Origin: Mesorhizobium sp. M1E.F.Ca.ET.045.02.1.1
Lineage (GTDB): Bacteria > Pseudomonadota > Alphaproteobacteria > Rhizobiales > Rhizobiaceae
Assembly: GCF_003952485.1 (NCBI RefSeq)
Contig: NZ_CP034447.1
Coordinates: 2,804,501-2,868,500, forward strand
Direction: 5' to 3'
Length of the DNA: 64,000 bases
Below, in pieces: positions 20,704 to 29,626 of this stretch; within the stretch, counting starts at the first letter, position 1; every line of letters begins with the position of its first letter. A program made the position numbers and the translations under genes. The notes under the pieces are model-generated. The model did no database searches. It saw nothing but the letters and a program-made list of their open reading frames with translations, and was not told the origin of the DNA.

Positions 20704-21493
20704 TCTCGACGAAGCGCGCGAAGAGCCCCGCCTGCGACTTGATTTTGAGCTTGCGATAGATGTTGCGGCGGTGGACCTTCACGGTCCCCGGCACGATCCT
20801 GAGCGCCCTGGCGATCGATTCCGTGGAATGGCCCTGAAGCACCAGGTCGACGACCTGTTTTTCGCGCGACGTCAGCGACAGGCTCTTCCAGATATGCGCG
20901 CGATCGAGCTCGTTGGCCATGGCGACAGTTTCGCCCGGCGGCGGGAGCCCAGCCTCGTCGGCGGGCAGGGCCGGCCAGCGTTGCCGGCAGAAACCGATCA
21001 CCGCTGGCGCCATGTCGCGCAGCAGCCTGGCGTCGGCTGTTCCGAACGGCCCCGAGGCGCGCAGCCGCATCAGCGACAACACCAGCGCATCCTTGCCGGC
21101 CAGCGGCACGAAAAAGCCGACCTCCTCGGCGAGCCGGGTCTGGCTGTAATAGGAACGGTAGTATTCGCTGGCATAGAAGCGGTCCGGCGCCAGCTCGCGC
21201 ATGCGCCAGAAACCCTCCTTGCGCTCGACCGCGGCATGGTGGAACGGGTCGAGCAGATAGGGCCCCTCCTGATAGAGCGCGACGAAGATGTGGCTTTCGG
21301 CCGGCGAGAAGGTCTCGAACAGGAGCGGCGGCCGCGCAGCTCCCCGATAGCCGAAGATCACGCAGTGATCGAAGCGCACATGCCCGCGCAGCCAGCCGAC
21401 GATCGCCTTGCCGAAATGATCGCCGCCGCTCTCGCGCGTCGCGGCGATCACGGCGGCAAGCGCGTTGTAGTCGTCACTGCGGGAGACGGCCAA
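20681..21493 (-). CDS. LuxR-family transcriptional regulator
   Basis: A 270-residue protein with a C-terminal LuxR/GerE helix-turn-helix (about residues 205-260: SLTSREKQVVDLVLQGHSTESIARAL...GTVKVHRRNIYRKL). The N-terminal 190 residues are rich in aromatic residues, GAF-like at most, and not a clear autoinducer-binding domain. The start is TTG at 21493 with AGAGGGG upstream; no usable in-frame ATG is near. It is divergent from the putrescine transport operon with a shared 22-bp dyad, so it probably activates that operon in response to polyamine or nitrogen status. Confidence 0.85.
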   Translation of the reverse strand: MAVSRSDDYNALAAVIAATRESGGDHFGKAIVGWLRGHVRFDHCVIFGYRGAARPPLLFETFSPAESHIFVALYQEGPYLLDPFHHAAVERKEGFWRMRELAPDRFYASEYYRSYYSQTRLAEEVGFFVPLAGKDALVLSLMRLRASGPFGTADARLLRDMAPAVIGFCRQRWPALPADEAGLPPPGETVAMANELDRAHIWKSLSLTSREKQVVDLVLQGHSTESIARALRIVPGTVKVHRRNIYRKLKIKSQAGLFARFVEIIDARIG

Positions 21494-21525
21494 TTCATAC
21501 CCCTCTGAACGATTAAATCAGCTAA

Positions 21526-21547
21526 ATATACCACCTGCGAGGTATAT
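21526..21547. promoter_or_regulatory. 22-bp dyad between the LuxR gene and the polyamine operon
   Basis: ATATACC (21526-21532) and GGTATAT (21541-21547) are exact reverse complements separated by eight bases. The size and symmetry resemble LuxR-type binding sites, and the dyad lies in the short divergent region, close to where either promoter would be. Confidence 0.5.
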
Positions 21548-21620
21548 ACTAGTCGCCATTGGCTCTGCTAGCGTCACGACATTGCCTCACGCTGTCGCTG
21601 GAGCCCGTGGCTTGACTGCA

Positions 21621-22748
21621 GTGCCCGATATCGAGTTTCGCGCGGTCACCAAGCGCTATGGCGCGGTCACCGCGGTGAGCGGCATCGACCTTGCCATCCC
21701 GCCTTCCGCTTTCGTTGCGCTGCTCGGGCCCTCCGGCTGCGGCAAGACGACCTGCCTGCGCATGATCGGCGGCTTCGAGCAGCCGAGCGAAGGCCAGGTG
21801 CTGATCCGCGGCCGCGACATGGCCGGAACGCCGCCCTACCGGCGCCCGGTCAACATGGTGTTCCAGCAATACGCGCTGTTTCCGCATCTCGATGTCGAGG
21901 AAAACATCTCGTACGGCCTGCGTCAGGCGAGGCCGCGGATGTCGTCACGCGAGATCGCCTCAAGGGCCGGCGAGGCGCTGGCCATGGTGCAGCTCGCCGG
22001 CTACGGGCGCCGCAAGATCCACGAACTCTCCGGCGGGCAGCAACAGCGCGTCGCGCTGGCCCGCGCACTGGTCAACAAGCCGGCGGTGCTTCTGCTCGAC
22101 GAGCCGCTGGCGGCGCTCGACAAGAAGCTGCGCACCGACATGCAGATCGAGCTGCAGAACCTGCAGCGCGACATCGGCATCACCTTCGTGCTGGTCACCC
22201 ACGACCAGGAGGAAGCGCTGTCGATGAGCGACTTCGTCTGCGTTATGAATGGCGGCCGCGTCGTCCAACTCGGCCAGCCGAGCGAGATCTATGACGAGCC
22301 GGCGGACCTGTTCGTCGCCGATTTCGTCGGCAAGACCAATCTTTTGAGCGGCAAAGTGGCGGGTCTTTCCGGCGACCTCGTCGACGTGGCGCTCTCCGAC
22401 GGCACGGTCATCGCTGCCCGCAAGCGGGCGCCGCTCAGCAGGGGTGAGGCCGTATCCGTCAGCCTGCGGCCGGAATCGCTCAGCCTCTCCGCGCCCGGAG
22501 GCGGCAGCCTGAAGGGCATCGTCCGCAACCGGATTTTCCTCGGCTCGACCGCCGAATACGCGGTCGAGGTCCAGGGCATCGGATCACTGCTCGCCAAGGC
22601 CGATCACGTGATCGGCCAGGGCAACCTCTTCAAGCCGGGCGAACCCGTCGCCATCGGCTTTGCCGCCGGAGCGCCGCTGGCGTTTCCGCAGCCTAAGAAC
22701 AACGGGACCAACCAGAGGGAAGACCAACATGTCGAAATCCTATCGTGA
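21621..22748 (+). CDS. Spermidine/putrescine ABC transporter ATP-binding protein (PotA/PotG-like)
   Basis: A 375-residue single-domain ABC ATPase: Walker A GPSGCGKTT, Q-loop VFQQYALFPHL, signature LSGGQQQRVALARA, Walker B VLLLDEPLAALD, switch histidine in THDQEEALSMSD, and a C-terminal TOBE domain (about 280-360). This is the PotA length and layout. GTG at 21621 begins the conserved part; a TTG at 21582 is an alternative and neither has a strong ribosome site. It overlaps the next gene by 20 bases. Confidence 0.9.
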   Translation: MPDIEFRAVTKRYGAVTAVSGIDLAIPPSAFVALLGPSGCGKTTCLRMIGGFEQPSEGQVLIRGRDMAGTPPYRRPVNMVFQQYALFPHLDVEENISYGLRQARPRMSSREIASRAGEALAMVQLAGYGRRKIHELSGGQQQRVALARALVNKPAVLLLDEPLAALDKKLRTDMQIELQNLQRDIGITFVLVTHDQEEALSMSDFVCVMNGGRVVQLGQPSEIYDEPADLFVADFVGKTNLLSGKVAGLSGDLVDVALSDGTVIAARKRAPLSRGEAVSVSLRPESLSLSAPGGGSLKGIVRNRIFLGSTAEYAVEVQGIGSLLAKADHVIGQGNLFKPGEPVAIGFAAGAPLAFPQPKNNGTNQREDQHVEILS

Positions 22749-23892
22749 CGGACTACCGATAAGCCCCGAGAAATTCGTCGACCAATTGATGCGCCTGAAG
22801 CGCGGCTCGATCAGCCGGCGCGACTTCCTCGGCCTCACTGGCCTTGGCGTCGCCACCGCAGTGATGGCGCGCGAGCTTGGCATCATGCCGACACCGGCCC
22901 TTGCCGCCGAAAACCTCGGCGACCGCATGTCGATCGCTACCTGGCCGAACTATCACGACCCGCAAACCTTCGAGAACTTCAAGGCCGAGACGGGCGTCGC
23001 CGTCGAGGTCAATGTCTTCGGCTCGAACGAGGAGATGCTGGCCAAGCTGCAGGCCGGCGGCTCGGGCTGGAGCCTGTTCGTGCCGACCAACTACACCATC
23101 TCGACCTATAAGAAGCTCGGCATCATCGAGCCGCTGGACATGGCAAAGCTCGGCAATTTCGATGGCTCGCAGGAGGACGCGCGCTTCACCGCCGAAGGCA
23201 CGATCGACGGGACGATCTACGCCGTGCCGAAGAACTGGGGTACGACCGGCTTTGCGGTCAACACCAAGAAGCTCGCCAAGCCGATGTCGAGCTGGAAGGA
23301 GTTCTGGGACACGGCCATGGCGGAAGGCGACGGCCGCACCATGGTGCATGACTACCAGCTCACCACGATCGGCAACGCGCTGAAATATTACGGCTACTCG
23401 TTCAACTCGCTGAAGCAGGACGAACTCGCCAAGGCCGAGGAACTGCTGCTCAAGGTCAAGCCGCATCTGTTCGCGGTGTCGAGCGACTACCAGCCGTCGA
23501 TGCGCTCGGGCGACGCCTGGATGACGATGTGCTGGACCAATGACGGAGCGCAGCTCCATCGCGACATTGCCGAGATCGCTTATGTGCTCGGTAAGGAAGG
23601 CGGCGAGATCTGGACCGACTTCTACGCCATCCCGAAGGATGCGCCGAACAAGCCGGCCGGCTATGCGCTGCTCAACTACCTGATGAACCCGAAGGTGGCG
23701 GTGAAGGAGCATCTGGCCAATGGCGCGCCCTCGACCGACGCGCGGGTCAACGCGCTGCTGCCGAAGGAGGTACTCGACAATCCGATCCTCTATCCGGCCG
23801 CCGACCTTTTGAAGCCGCTCGAATTCGGCGCCGCCGCGACGCTCACCGATCCGGGCCGTGCCGAGCTGATGGCGCGCTTCAAGTCGGCTTGA
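22729..23892 (+). CDS. Polyamine-type ABC substrate-binding protein (PotD/PotF-like), Tat-exported
   Basis: A 387-residue periplasmic binding protein (SBP_bac type 2) with a late twin-arginine signal (SISRRDFLGLTGLGVATAVMA) and cleavage near ALAAE. MSIATWPNYHDPQTFENFKAETG and the LQAGGSGWSLFVPTNYTI region match PotD/PotF. ATG at 22729 is preceded by AGAGGGA and lies inside the end of the ATPase gene. Putrescine is the likely ligand because gamma-glutamylputrescine enzymes follow in the same operon. Confidence 0.9.
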   Translation: MSKSYRDGLPISPEKFVDQLMRLKRGSISRRDFLGLTGLGVATAVMARELGIMPTPALAAENLGDRMSIATWPNYHDPQTFENFKAETGVAVEVNVFGSNEEMLAKLQAGGSGWSLFVPTNYTISTYKKLGIIEPLDMAKLGNFDGSQEDARFTAEGTIDGTIYAVPKNWGTTGFAVNTKKLAKPMSSWKEFWDTAMAEGDGRTMVHDYQLTTIGNALKYYGYSFNSLKQDELAKAEELLLKVKPHLFAVSSDYQPSMRSGDAWMTMCWTNDGAQLHRDIAEIAYVLGKEGGEIWTDFYAIPKDAPNKPAGYALLNYLMNPKVAVKEHLANGAPSTDARVNALLPKEVLDNPILYPAADLLKPLEFGAAATLTDPGRAELMARFKSA

Positions 23893-23928
23893 GACCGGCC
23901 GGCCACAAATCCGATCCAGACAAATCGA

Positions 23929-23950
23929 CCGGCGGGCAGATGCCCGCCGG
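23929..23950 (+). promoter_or_regulatory. Perfect hairpin after the polyamine-binding-protein gene
   Basis: CCGGCGGGC (23929-23937) and GCCCGCCGG (23942-23950) enclose an AGAT loop. The A and T of one possible permease start codon (ATG 23940) fall in this loop. No T-tract follows. It likely stabilises the upstream mRNA and limits entry into the permease genes. Confidence 0.55.
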
Positions 23951-24833
23951 CGCCCAAACGGCTGTTTCGATGCGCGGCAATCTTGTTCGCAAAAACCTAC
24001 TGACCGCGCTGCTGCTCGCTCCGGCGACGCTGTGGCTTGTTGTCTTCCTGGTCCTGCCGTTCATAGCCATCGCCATCTTCAGCGTCGGCGAGCGGGCGCC
24101 CGAGGGTGGATACCAGGCTGCGCTGACGTTCGCGCAATATGCCAATCTGCCGGCGCGGGCGACCGCGTTCTGGAACACGATGGTGCTGGCGCCGGTCGGC
24201 GCGTTCGCCTGCCTGCTCGTCGCTTACCCCGTCGCCTACTATCTGGCGCTGCGCGCGCCGCAGCGCTGGCGGTTGATCCTGCTCGCGCTGATCGTCATCC
24301 CGTTCTGGACCAGCCTTCTGATGCGCACCTATGCCTGGATGTACATCCTTGGCGGGCGCGGCATCCCGGCCCTGCTCGCCTATGTCGGGATCGAGGATCT
24401 CAGGCTGATCAACACGCCGGGCGCGGTGCTGCTCGGCATCGTCTACGGCTATCTGCCGCTGATGATCCTGCCGATCTATGTCAGCCTGGAGCGGCTTGAC
24501 CGCCGGCTGCTGGAGGCGTCCGCCGATCTCGGCGCTACGCCTTTGTTCACATTCCTCGGCGTGACGCTGAGACTTTCGCTGCCCGGCGTGATGACCGGCT
24601 TCTCCCTGGTGATGATCCTGCTGCTCGGCGAATATCTGATCCCGACGCTGCTCGGCGGCGGCAAGGTGTTCTTCATCGGCAACGCGCTGGTCGACCTCTT
24701 CCTGCAGTCGCGCAACTGGCCGTTCGGATCGGCGATCGCCATCACCCTGGTGCTGGTCTCGGTGGCGGTGCTGATCGTCGCCAACCGCATCTCGACCCGG
24801 TTGTCGGGCGCACGCCGGGTGGATCTGATCTGA
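23940..24833 (+). CDS. Spermidine/putrescine ABC transporter permease (PotB/PotH-like)
   Basis: A permease of about 297 residues with six membrane helices. The cytoplasmic coupling loop LEASADLGATPLFTFLGVTLRLSLPG (the EAA motif) is typical of PotB. The start is uncertain: ATG 23940 lies in a hairpin loop, ATG 23970 (MRGNLVRKNLL) gives a more family-like N-terminus, and neither has a clear ribosome site. The stop overlaps the next ATG as TGATG. Confidence 0.88.
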   Translation: MPAGAQTAVSMRGNLVRKNLLTALLLAPATLWLVVFLVLPFIAIAIFSVGERAPEGGYQAALTFAQYANLPARATAFWNTMVLAPVGAFACLLVAYPVAYYLALRAPQRWRLILLALIVIPFWTSLLMRTYAWMYILGGRGIPALLAYVGIEDLRLINTPGAVLLGIVYGYLPLMILPIYVSLERLDRRLLEASADLGATPLFTFLGVTLRLSLPGVMTGFSLVMILLLGEYLIPTLLGGGKVFFIGNALVDLFLQSRNWPFGSAIAITLVLVSVAVLIVANRISTRLSGARRVDLI

Positions 24834-25645
24834 TGCGCGCCTTCGTCGTCGCCGTCTTTGCCTTCCTTTATCTGCCGATCGCGCTGGTCGTGCTGTTCTC
24901 CTTCAATGCCGGCCAGCATGCCAGCGAGTTCACCGGCTTCTCGGTGCAATGGTACGGCAAGGCGCTGTCGAATCCGTTCCTGGTCGAGGCGCTGAAGAAC
25001 AGCCTGTTCATCGCCGCTACCAGCGCGCTGCTCGCGGCCGTTTGCGGCACGGCCGCCGCGCTTGGGCTGCAACGCGTCGGCGTGCGGACACGGGCGCTGT
25101 TCGATGCGCTGCTGGGCGCCGCGATCGTGGTGCCGGGCGTCGTCATCGGCATTTCGACGCTGGTCGCGCTGGTGCAGCTCTTTGCCGTCGTCAATCCGTT
25201 CCTCGCTTCGCTGTGGCCGACCGACCAGCCGCCGCGGCTTGCGCTCGGCTATGGCTCGATCATCGCTGCACACGGCCTGTTCTCGATGGCGCTGGTGACG
25301 ATGATCGTCGGCACGCGGCTCAGCAGCCTCGACCGCAACCTGGTCGAGGCGTCGAGCGACCTCTATGCCACGCCGCTGACGACGTTCCGTTCGATCGTGC
25401 TGCCGCAGATCATGCCGGCGGTGATCGCCGGCTTCCTGCTTGCCTTCACCTTCTCCTTCGACGATTTCATCATCGCCTTCTTCGTCGCCGGCGCGCAGAC
25501 GACACTGCCGATCTATGTCTTTGCCTCGATCCGGCGCGGCGTGACGCCGGAGATCAATGCCGTCGCGACGATCGTGCTCGCCGCCTCGGTCCTGCTCGTC
25601 CTGCTCGCCCAGTGGCAGCTCGGCCGACGAAAGCCATCGCCTTGA
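24833..25645 (+). CDS. Spermidine/putrescine ABC transporter permease (PotC/PotI-like)
   Basis: A 270-residue permease with six membrane helices; the coupling loop VEASSDLYATPLTTFRSIVLPQIMP is the PotC-type EAA motif. ATG at 24833 shares a base with the stop of the PotB-like gene, so the two subunits are made in step. It completes the ATPase, binding protein and two-permease importer. Confidence 0.92.
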   Translation: MRAFVVAVFAFLYLPIALVVLFSFNAGQHASEFTGFSVQWYGKALSNPFLVEALKNSLFIAATSALLAAVCGTAAALGLQRVGVRTRALFDALLGAAIVVPGVVIGISTLVALVQLFAVVNPFLASLWPTDQPPRLALGYGSIIAAHGLFSMALVTMIVGTRLSSLDRNLVEASSDLYATPLTTFRSIVLPQIMPAVIAGFLLAFTFSFDDFIIAFFVAGAQTTLPIYVFASIRRGVTPEINAVATIVLAASVLLVLLAQWQLGRRKPSP

Positions 25646-25656
25646 AAGACAAATCC

Positions 25657-26418
25657 ATGATTTTGAAAGATCGCATCGCCGTGGTGACGGGCGCGGGGTC
25701 GGGCATCGGGCGCGCCGGCGCCATGATCATGGCAAGCGAGGGGGCGGTCGTGGTGATCGCCGACCGGGACCGGACGGCCGGCGAAGCCACCGCGTCCGAC
25801 ATCCGCCAAGCCGGCGGCCGCGCCGAAGCGGTCGCCGCCGATGTAGGCAGCGACACGGCGGTCGAGGGTCTGATCGCGGGAACGCTGGACAAGCATGGCC
25901 GGATCGACATCCTGCACAGCCACGCCGGCATCCAGGTCGGCGGCACGCTGACCGAAGTGAGCACCGACGGCATGGACGCCTCGTGGCGGATCAATGTGCG
26001 GGCCCAGTTCCTCGCTGCCAAGACGGTAATGCCGGCGATGATCGCGCAGGGCGGCGGCGTCATCCTCAACACCGCTTCGAATTCCGGCGTTTTCTACGAT
26101 CGCGAGATGATCGCCTACGCCACGTCGAAGCACGCCGTGGTGGCGATGACCAGGCAGATGTCGCTCGACTACGCCAAGCACAATGTGCGCATCAACGCGC
26201 TCTGCCCGGGCTGGGTCGACACGCCGTTCAACGAGCCGTTCATCGCCCAGATGGGCGGGCGCGATGCGATCGAAAACTATGTCCGCACCAAGATCCCGAT
26301 GGGGCGCTGGGCGAGCGCGCAGGAGATCGCCGAAGCGATCCTGTTCCTCGTCTCCGACCGCTCGTCCTTCATGACCGGCCAGGCGCTGGTCGTGGACGGT
26401 GGCGAGAGCATCGGCTGA
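25657..26418 (+). CDS. Short-chain dehydrogenase/reductase (SDR family)
   Basis: A 253-residue classical SDR: TGAGSGIG cofactor motif at residues 11-18, catalytic Ser near 141-143 (NTASNSG), Tyr154 and Lys158 (YATSK), and the usual C-terminal TGQALVVDGGES. The NNAG motif is replaced by SHAG. The start 12 bp after the permease gene puts it in the polyamine operon. It could oxidise or reduce an intermediate of putrescine degradation, such as a hydroxy or semialdehyde compound; the standard pathway would use an aldehyde dehydrogenase here, so the substrate is unknown. Confidence 0.88.
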   Translation: MILKDRIAVVTGAGSGIGRAGAMIMASEGAVVVIADRDRTAGEATASDIRQAGGRAEAVAADVGSDTAVEGLIAGTLDKHGRIDILHSHAGIQVGGTLTEVSTDGMDASWRINVRAQFLAAKTVMPAMIAQGGGVILNTASNSGVFYDREMIAYATSKHAVVAMTRQMSLDYAKHNVRINALCPGWVDTPFNEPFIAQMGGRDAIENYVRTKIPMGRWASAQEIAEAILFLVSDRSSFMTGQALVVDGGESIG

Positions 26419-26827
26419 GGCGCCGGCCCGGAAGTGCGATGAGCCTGTTCGGCGAAGCGTGCTTGCGCCGGAAGCAACGATCGGTCAAACCATAGGTCAG
26501 GTTCCTAGACGAGGCTTGCCGTACAAGTGGCAAAAAGGCTCTCCCGCTCTCGGCCGTTTTCAATTCCGGCCGCAAGAAACCGCGCTTCGGCGGGATATCA
26601 CTGATCATGCGCTGCTGCCGGCACGAGAATTTGCAACGCGCGGAGGAGACCAAGGTCGGCTCGCATGTCGTTCGTGATGGTTGGACCGAAGGGGTAGCGA
26701 GGACGCTCAATCCGGCCTCCGGGCCGGCCATCAGGCGGGCGTCCTTCGGATAGCGCAGCTTACATAAACATCTGCCCGGAACGGACGTGCCCGCCGAAGC
26801 GATCTCTCCTTCGTACGGACATGACCG
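26419..26827. other. 409-bp gap before the PuuA-like gene, nothing recognised
   Basis: No convincing open frame or repeat. It may hold a promoter for the ligase and oxidase genes downstream, since the gap breaks the tight spacing seen upstream, but no clear -35/-10 pair or dyad was found. Confidence 0.4.
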
Positions 26828-28204
26828 ATGCTTGATAAACAGGACTTTTCACCCTCCAGCAGCGCCGATCCGCAAAGCTGGCTGACAACGCATGGGATAA
26901 ACGAGGTCGAATGCCTCGTGCCCGACGTCAACGGCGTGCTGCGCGGCAAGGCCTTGCCGGCGGCCAAGTTCCTCAAGTCGCTCGAGGACCGGGCGCTTTG
27001 CCTGCCGAGCAGTGCCTTCCTGGTCGCCATCGACGGCCGCTATTCCGGCTCCATCGATGAGGGCTTTGCCTATCAGGACCCCGACATGCGCATGGTGCCG
27101 GACCTGTCGACGCTTTGCCATGCGCCGGGCGCCGGCGCCGGCAAGGCCTATGTCTTTGCCGACACATTCCACATGGACGACCGGCCATGGATGGCCTCGC
27201 CGCGCCATGTGCTGCGGGCCGTGCTCGATCTCTACCGTCGGCGCGGCTGGCGCGCGGTGATGGCGCCGGAGCTGGAATTCTATCTCACGGCGCCAAACCC
27301 CGATCCGGACCGGCCGCTGACCGCGCCGGTTGGGCGCAACGGCCGTCCGGAAAACGTGCAGCATCCTTACGACATGCAGGCGCTGGAGGAGTTCGAGCCG
27401 GTTATCCAACGCATCTATGCGCATTCGGCGGCGGCTGGGTTGCCGCTCGACACGCTGATCCATGAATCCGGCACGGCGCAGTTGGAAATCAACTTCCTGC
27501 ATGGCGATCCGCTGGCGCTGGCCGACAAGGCGCTGCTGTTCAAACGTATTGCGCGGCAGGCGGCGCAGGCGAACGGCATGCACGCCACCTTCATGGCGAA
27601 ACCGATCGCGGCGCAGGCCGGCAGCTCGATGCACCTGCATATGTCGATCGTCGACGAGAGCGGCGAGCCCTTGTTCGCCGGCAAAGACGGCGAGGACAGC
27701 GAGATGTTCGCGCACTTCATCGGCGGCCTGCAGAAATACATCCCGGAGGTGATGCCGCTGTTCGCGCCCAACGTGAACTCGTATCGCCGCATCCGGCCCG
27801 GGCACAGCGCGCCGGCCAATATCGAATGGTCGCACGACAACCGTTCCTGCGGCCTGCGCGTGCCGATGGGCGGGCGCGCGGCGCGGCGGGTGGAGAACCG
27901 GCTTCCCGGCGCCGACGCCAATCCGTATCTGGCCATGGCCGGCTCGCTGATCGCCGGCTATCTCGGCATCGAGGAGAAGCTTGCCCGCTCGCCGGAGGCC
28001 TCCGGCAATGCCTATCGCAGCCAGAGCACGCTGCCGAAAACCATGGAGGAAGCGCTCGACCGCTTCGCTGCCTGCGAGCCGGTGCGGGCGCTGCTCGGCG
28101 AGGATTTCTCCCAGACCTATCTGCGCGTGAAGAGCGTCGAGCTCGACCTGTTCCAGACCGTGGTGACGGCGTGGGAACGCGACCATCTGCTGCTCAAGGT
28201 GTGA
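26828..28204 (+). CDS. puuA: Gamma-glutamylputrescine synthetase (glutamine synthetase family)
   Basis: A 458-residue glutamine-synthetase-fold ligase: N-terminal ECLVPDVNGVLRGK, ATP/metal motifs (APELEFYLT, TAQLEINFLHG, SSMHLHMS) and the C-terminal NRSCGLRVPMGG...RVENRLPGADANPY. PuuA attaches glutamate to putrescine, the first step of the Puu pathway. The adjacent FAD oxidase (PuuB type, 2-bp gap) and upstream polyamine importer support that reading. It is a paralogue of the 8612 gene in this window. Confidence 0.87.
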   Translation: MLDKQDFSPSSSADPQSWLTTHGINEVECLVPDVNGVLRGKALPAAKFLKSLEDRALCLPSSAFLVAIDGRYSGSIDEGFAYQDPDMRMVPDLSTLCHAPGAGAGKAYVFADTFHMDDRPWMASPRHVLRAVLDLYRRRGWRAVMAPELEFYLTAPNPDPDRPLTAPVGRNGRPENVQHPYDMQALEEFEPVIQRIYAHSAAAGLPLDTLIHESGTAQLEINFLHGDPLALADKALLFKRIARQAAQANGMHATFMAKPIAAQAGSSMHLHMSIVDESGEPLFAGKDGEDSEMFAHFIGGLQKYIPEVMPLFAPNVNSYRRIRPGHSAPANIEWSHDNRSCGLRVPMGGRAARRVENRLPGADANPYLAMAGSLIAGYLGIEEKLARSPEASGNAYRSQSTLPKTMEEALDRFAACEPVRALLGEDFSQTYLRVKSVELDLFQTVVTAWERDHLLLKV

Positions 28205-28206
28205 CT

Positions 28207-29508
28207 ATGGCTTCCAGTTCGACGGGTTTCAATTCCGGTCTCGATATCGGCAAATCCTACTATGTCGCCACCGCCAATCCGGCGCCGGACCATCCGGCGC
28301 TCGCCAGCGATGTCGAAGCTGACCTGGTGGTCGTCGGCGGCGGCTGCACAGGTTTGTCGGCGGCGCTTCATGCCGCCGAACGCGGCCTGAAAGTGGTGCT
28401 GCTCGAAGGCGGCAAGATCGGCTGGGGCGCATCAGGGCGCAATGGCGGCCAGATGATCCCCGGCCTTCGCAAGGGCGCCAAGGGGTTGGTCAAGGCGTTC
28501 GGACCGGAACGGGCGAAGGCGCTGTTCGACCTCGCCTTCGAGGCGCGGGGTCTGGTGCTCGACATCATCGAGCGCCACGGCATCGACTGCGATCTTCGCC
28601 TGACCGGTCATCTGGTCGGCGCGGTCAACGGCTCGGACATGCGAGACTTCGAGGAGGAGGCCGAGTGCCTCGCCAAGGTGATGAACTTTCCGCATGTCGA
28701 GATCCTGTCGGCGGCGGAGGCGCGGCGAATGGTCGACACGCCCTATCACGGCGCATCCTTCGAAAAGCTCGGCGGCCACATGCACCCGCTGAACTACACG
28801 CTGGGCCTCGCGCGCGCCGCTTCCGCCGCAGGTGTTGCCATCCACGAGAACTCGGTTGCGGTGCGCCTCGAGCGCGAGCCGTCCATCCGCGTGTTCACCG
28901 ACAAGGGCTCGGTCCGCGCCCGGCATGTCGTGCTGGCAGGCGATGCGCTGCTCGAGGGACTGGAGCCGCGCGTCAACAGCCGCATCATGCCGATCGGCAA
29001 CTACATCGTCGCCACCGAACCACTGGAGGGCGAACGCAATGTCATCCCGTCCAATGTCGCGGTTTCCGACACGCTCTTCGTGGTCAACTACTACCGCATG
29101 TCGGCGGACGGCCGCCTGCTGTTCGGCGGCGGCGAGCGCTATACGCCGTCGCCGCCGGCCGATATCGCCGGCTTCGTTCGGCCGCATATGGAAAAGACCT
29201 TTCCACAGCTCAAGGGCTGCCGGATCGATCACGCCTGGGGCGGCCTGGTGTCGGTGACGACATCGCGCCTGCCGCATGTCGGGCACTATGGCGAGGTCTA
29301 TTTCGCGCATGGCTATTCCGGCAAGGGCGTCATCCTGTCGACGCTGTCGGGCAAGCTGCTCGCGGAAGCGATCACGGGCGACGCCTCGCGGCTCGACCTG
29401 TTCTCGACGCTGACGCCACTGCCGTTCCCAGGCGGCACCGCGTTGCGCGGGCCGCTCTATGTGCTGGGCATGTTGTGGTACGCCATGCGCGACCGGCTGA
29501 GGCATTGA
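28207..29508 (+). CDS. puuB: FAD-dependent oxidoreductase, gamma-glutamylputrescine oxidase type
   Basis: A 433-residue DAO-family flavoprotein with the dinucleotide motif VVVGGGCTGLSAA near residue 41, followed by GASGRNGGQ, the PuuB-type signature, and a C-terminal YFAHGYSGKGVILSTLSGKL flavin-contact motif. PuuB oxidises gamma-glutamylputrescine to the aldehyde with release of ammonia and hydrogen peroxide. ATG at 28207 lies 2 bp after the puuA stop, so it is co-transcribed. No PuuC or PuuD gene is present here; those steps must be encoded elsewhere or replaced. Confidence 0.88.
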   Translation: MASSSTGFNSGLDIGKSYYVATANPAPDHPALASDVEADLVVVGGGCTGLSAALHAAERGLKVVLLEGGKIGWGASGRNGGQMIPGLRKGAKGLVKAFGPERAKALFDLAFEARGLVLDIIERHGIDCDLRLTGHLVGAVNGSDMRDFEEEAECLAKVMNFPHVEILSAAEARRMVDTPYHGASFEKLGGHMHPLNYTLGLARAASAAGVAIHENSVAVRLEREPSIRVFTDKGSVRARHVVLAGDALLEGLEPRVNSRIMPIGNYIVATEPLEGERNVIPSNVAVSDTLFVVNYYRMSADGRLLFGGGERYTPSPPADIAGFVRPHMEKTFPQLKGCRIDHAWGGLVSVTTSRLPHVGHYGEVYFAHGYSGKGVILSTLSGKLLAEAITGDASRLDLFSTLTPLPFPGGTALRGPLYVLGMLWYAMRDRLRH

Positions 29509-29550
29509 TGCGCCGGCTTTCCCGGCCGCGTCGGCATGGCTAATGTCCTG

Positions 29551-29573
29551 GCGCCGGGGATGAATCCCGGCGC
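29551..29573 (+). terminator. Hairpin after the PuuB-like gene
   Basis: GCGCCGGG (29551-29558) and CCCGGCGC (29566-29573) with a 7-nt loop lie 42 bp beyond the puuB stop. There is no T-run, so it may need Rho or simply protect the 3' end. Confidence 0.45.
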
Positions 29574-29626
29574 GGTTGGCGTTCGTCATTGTGGGTCGGT
29601 GACAGGGTCGCGGCAAAGGAAGAGCG

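Noticed and set aside
26419..26827. Gene between the SDR and PuuA-like genes
   Set aside because: Small frames on both strands lack ribosome sites and family features; composition is not codon-like.
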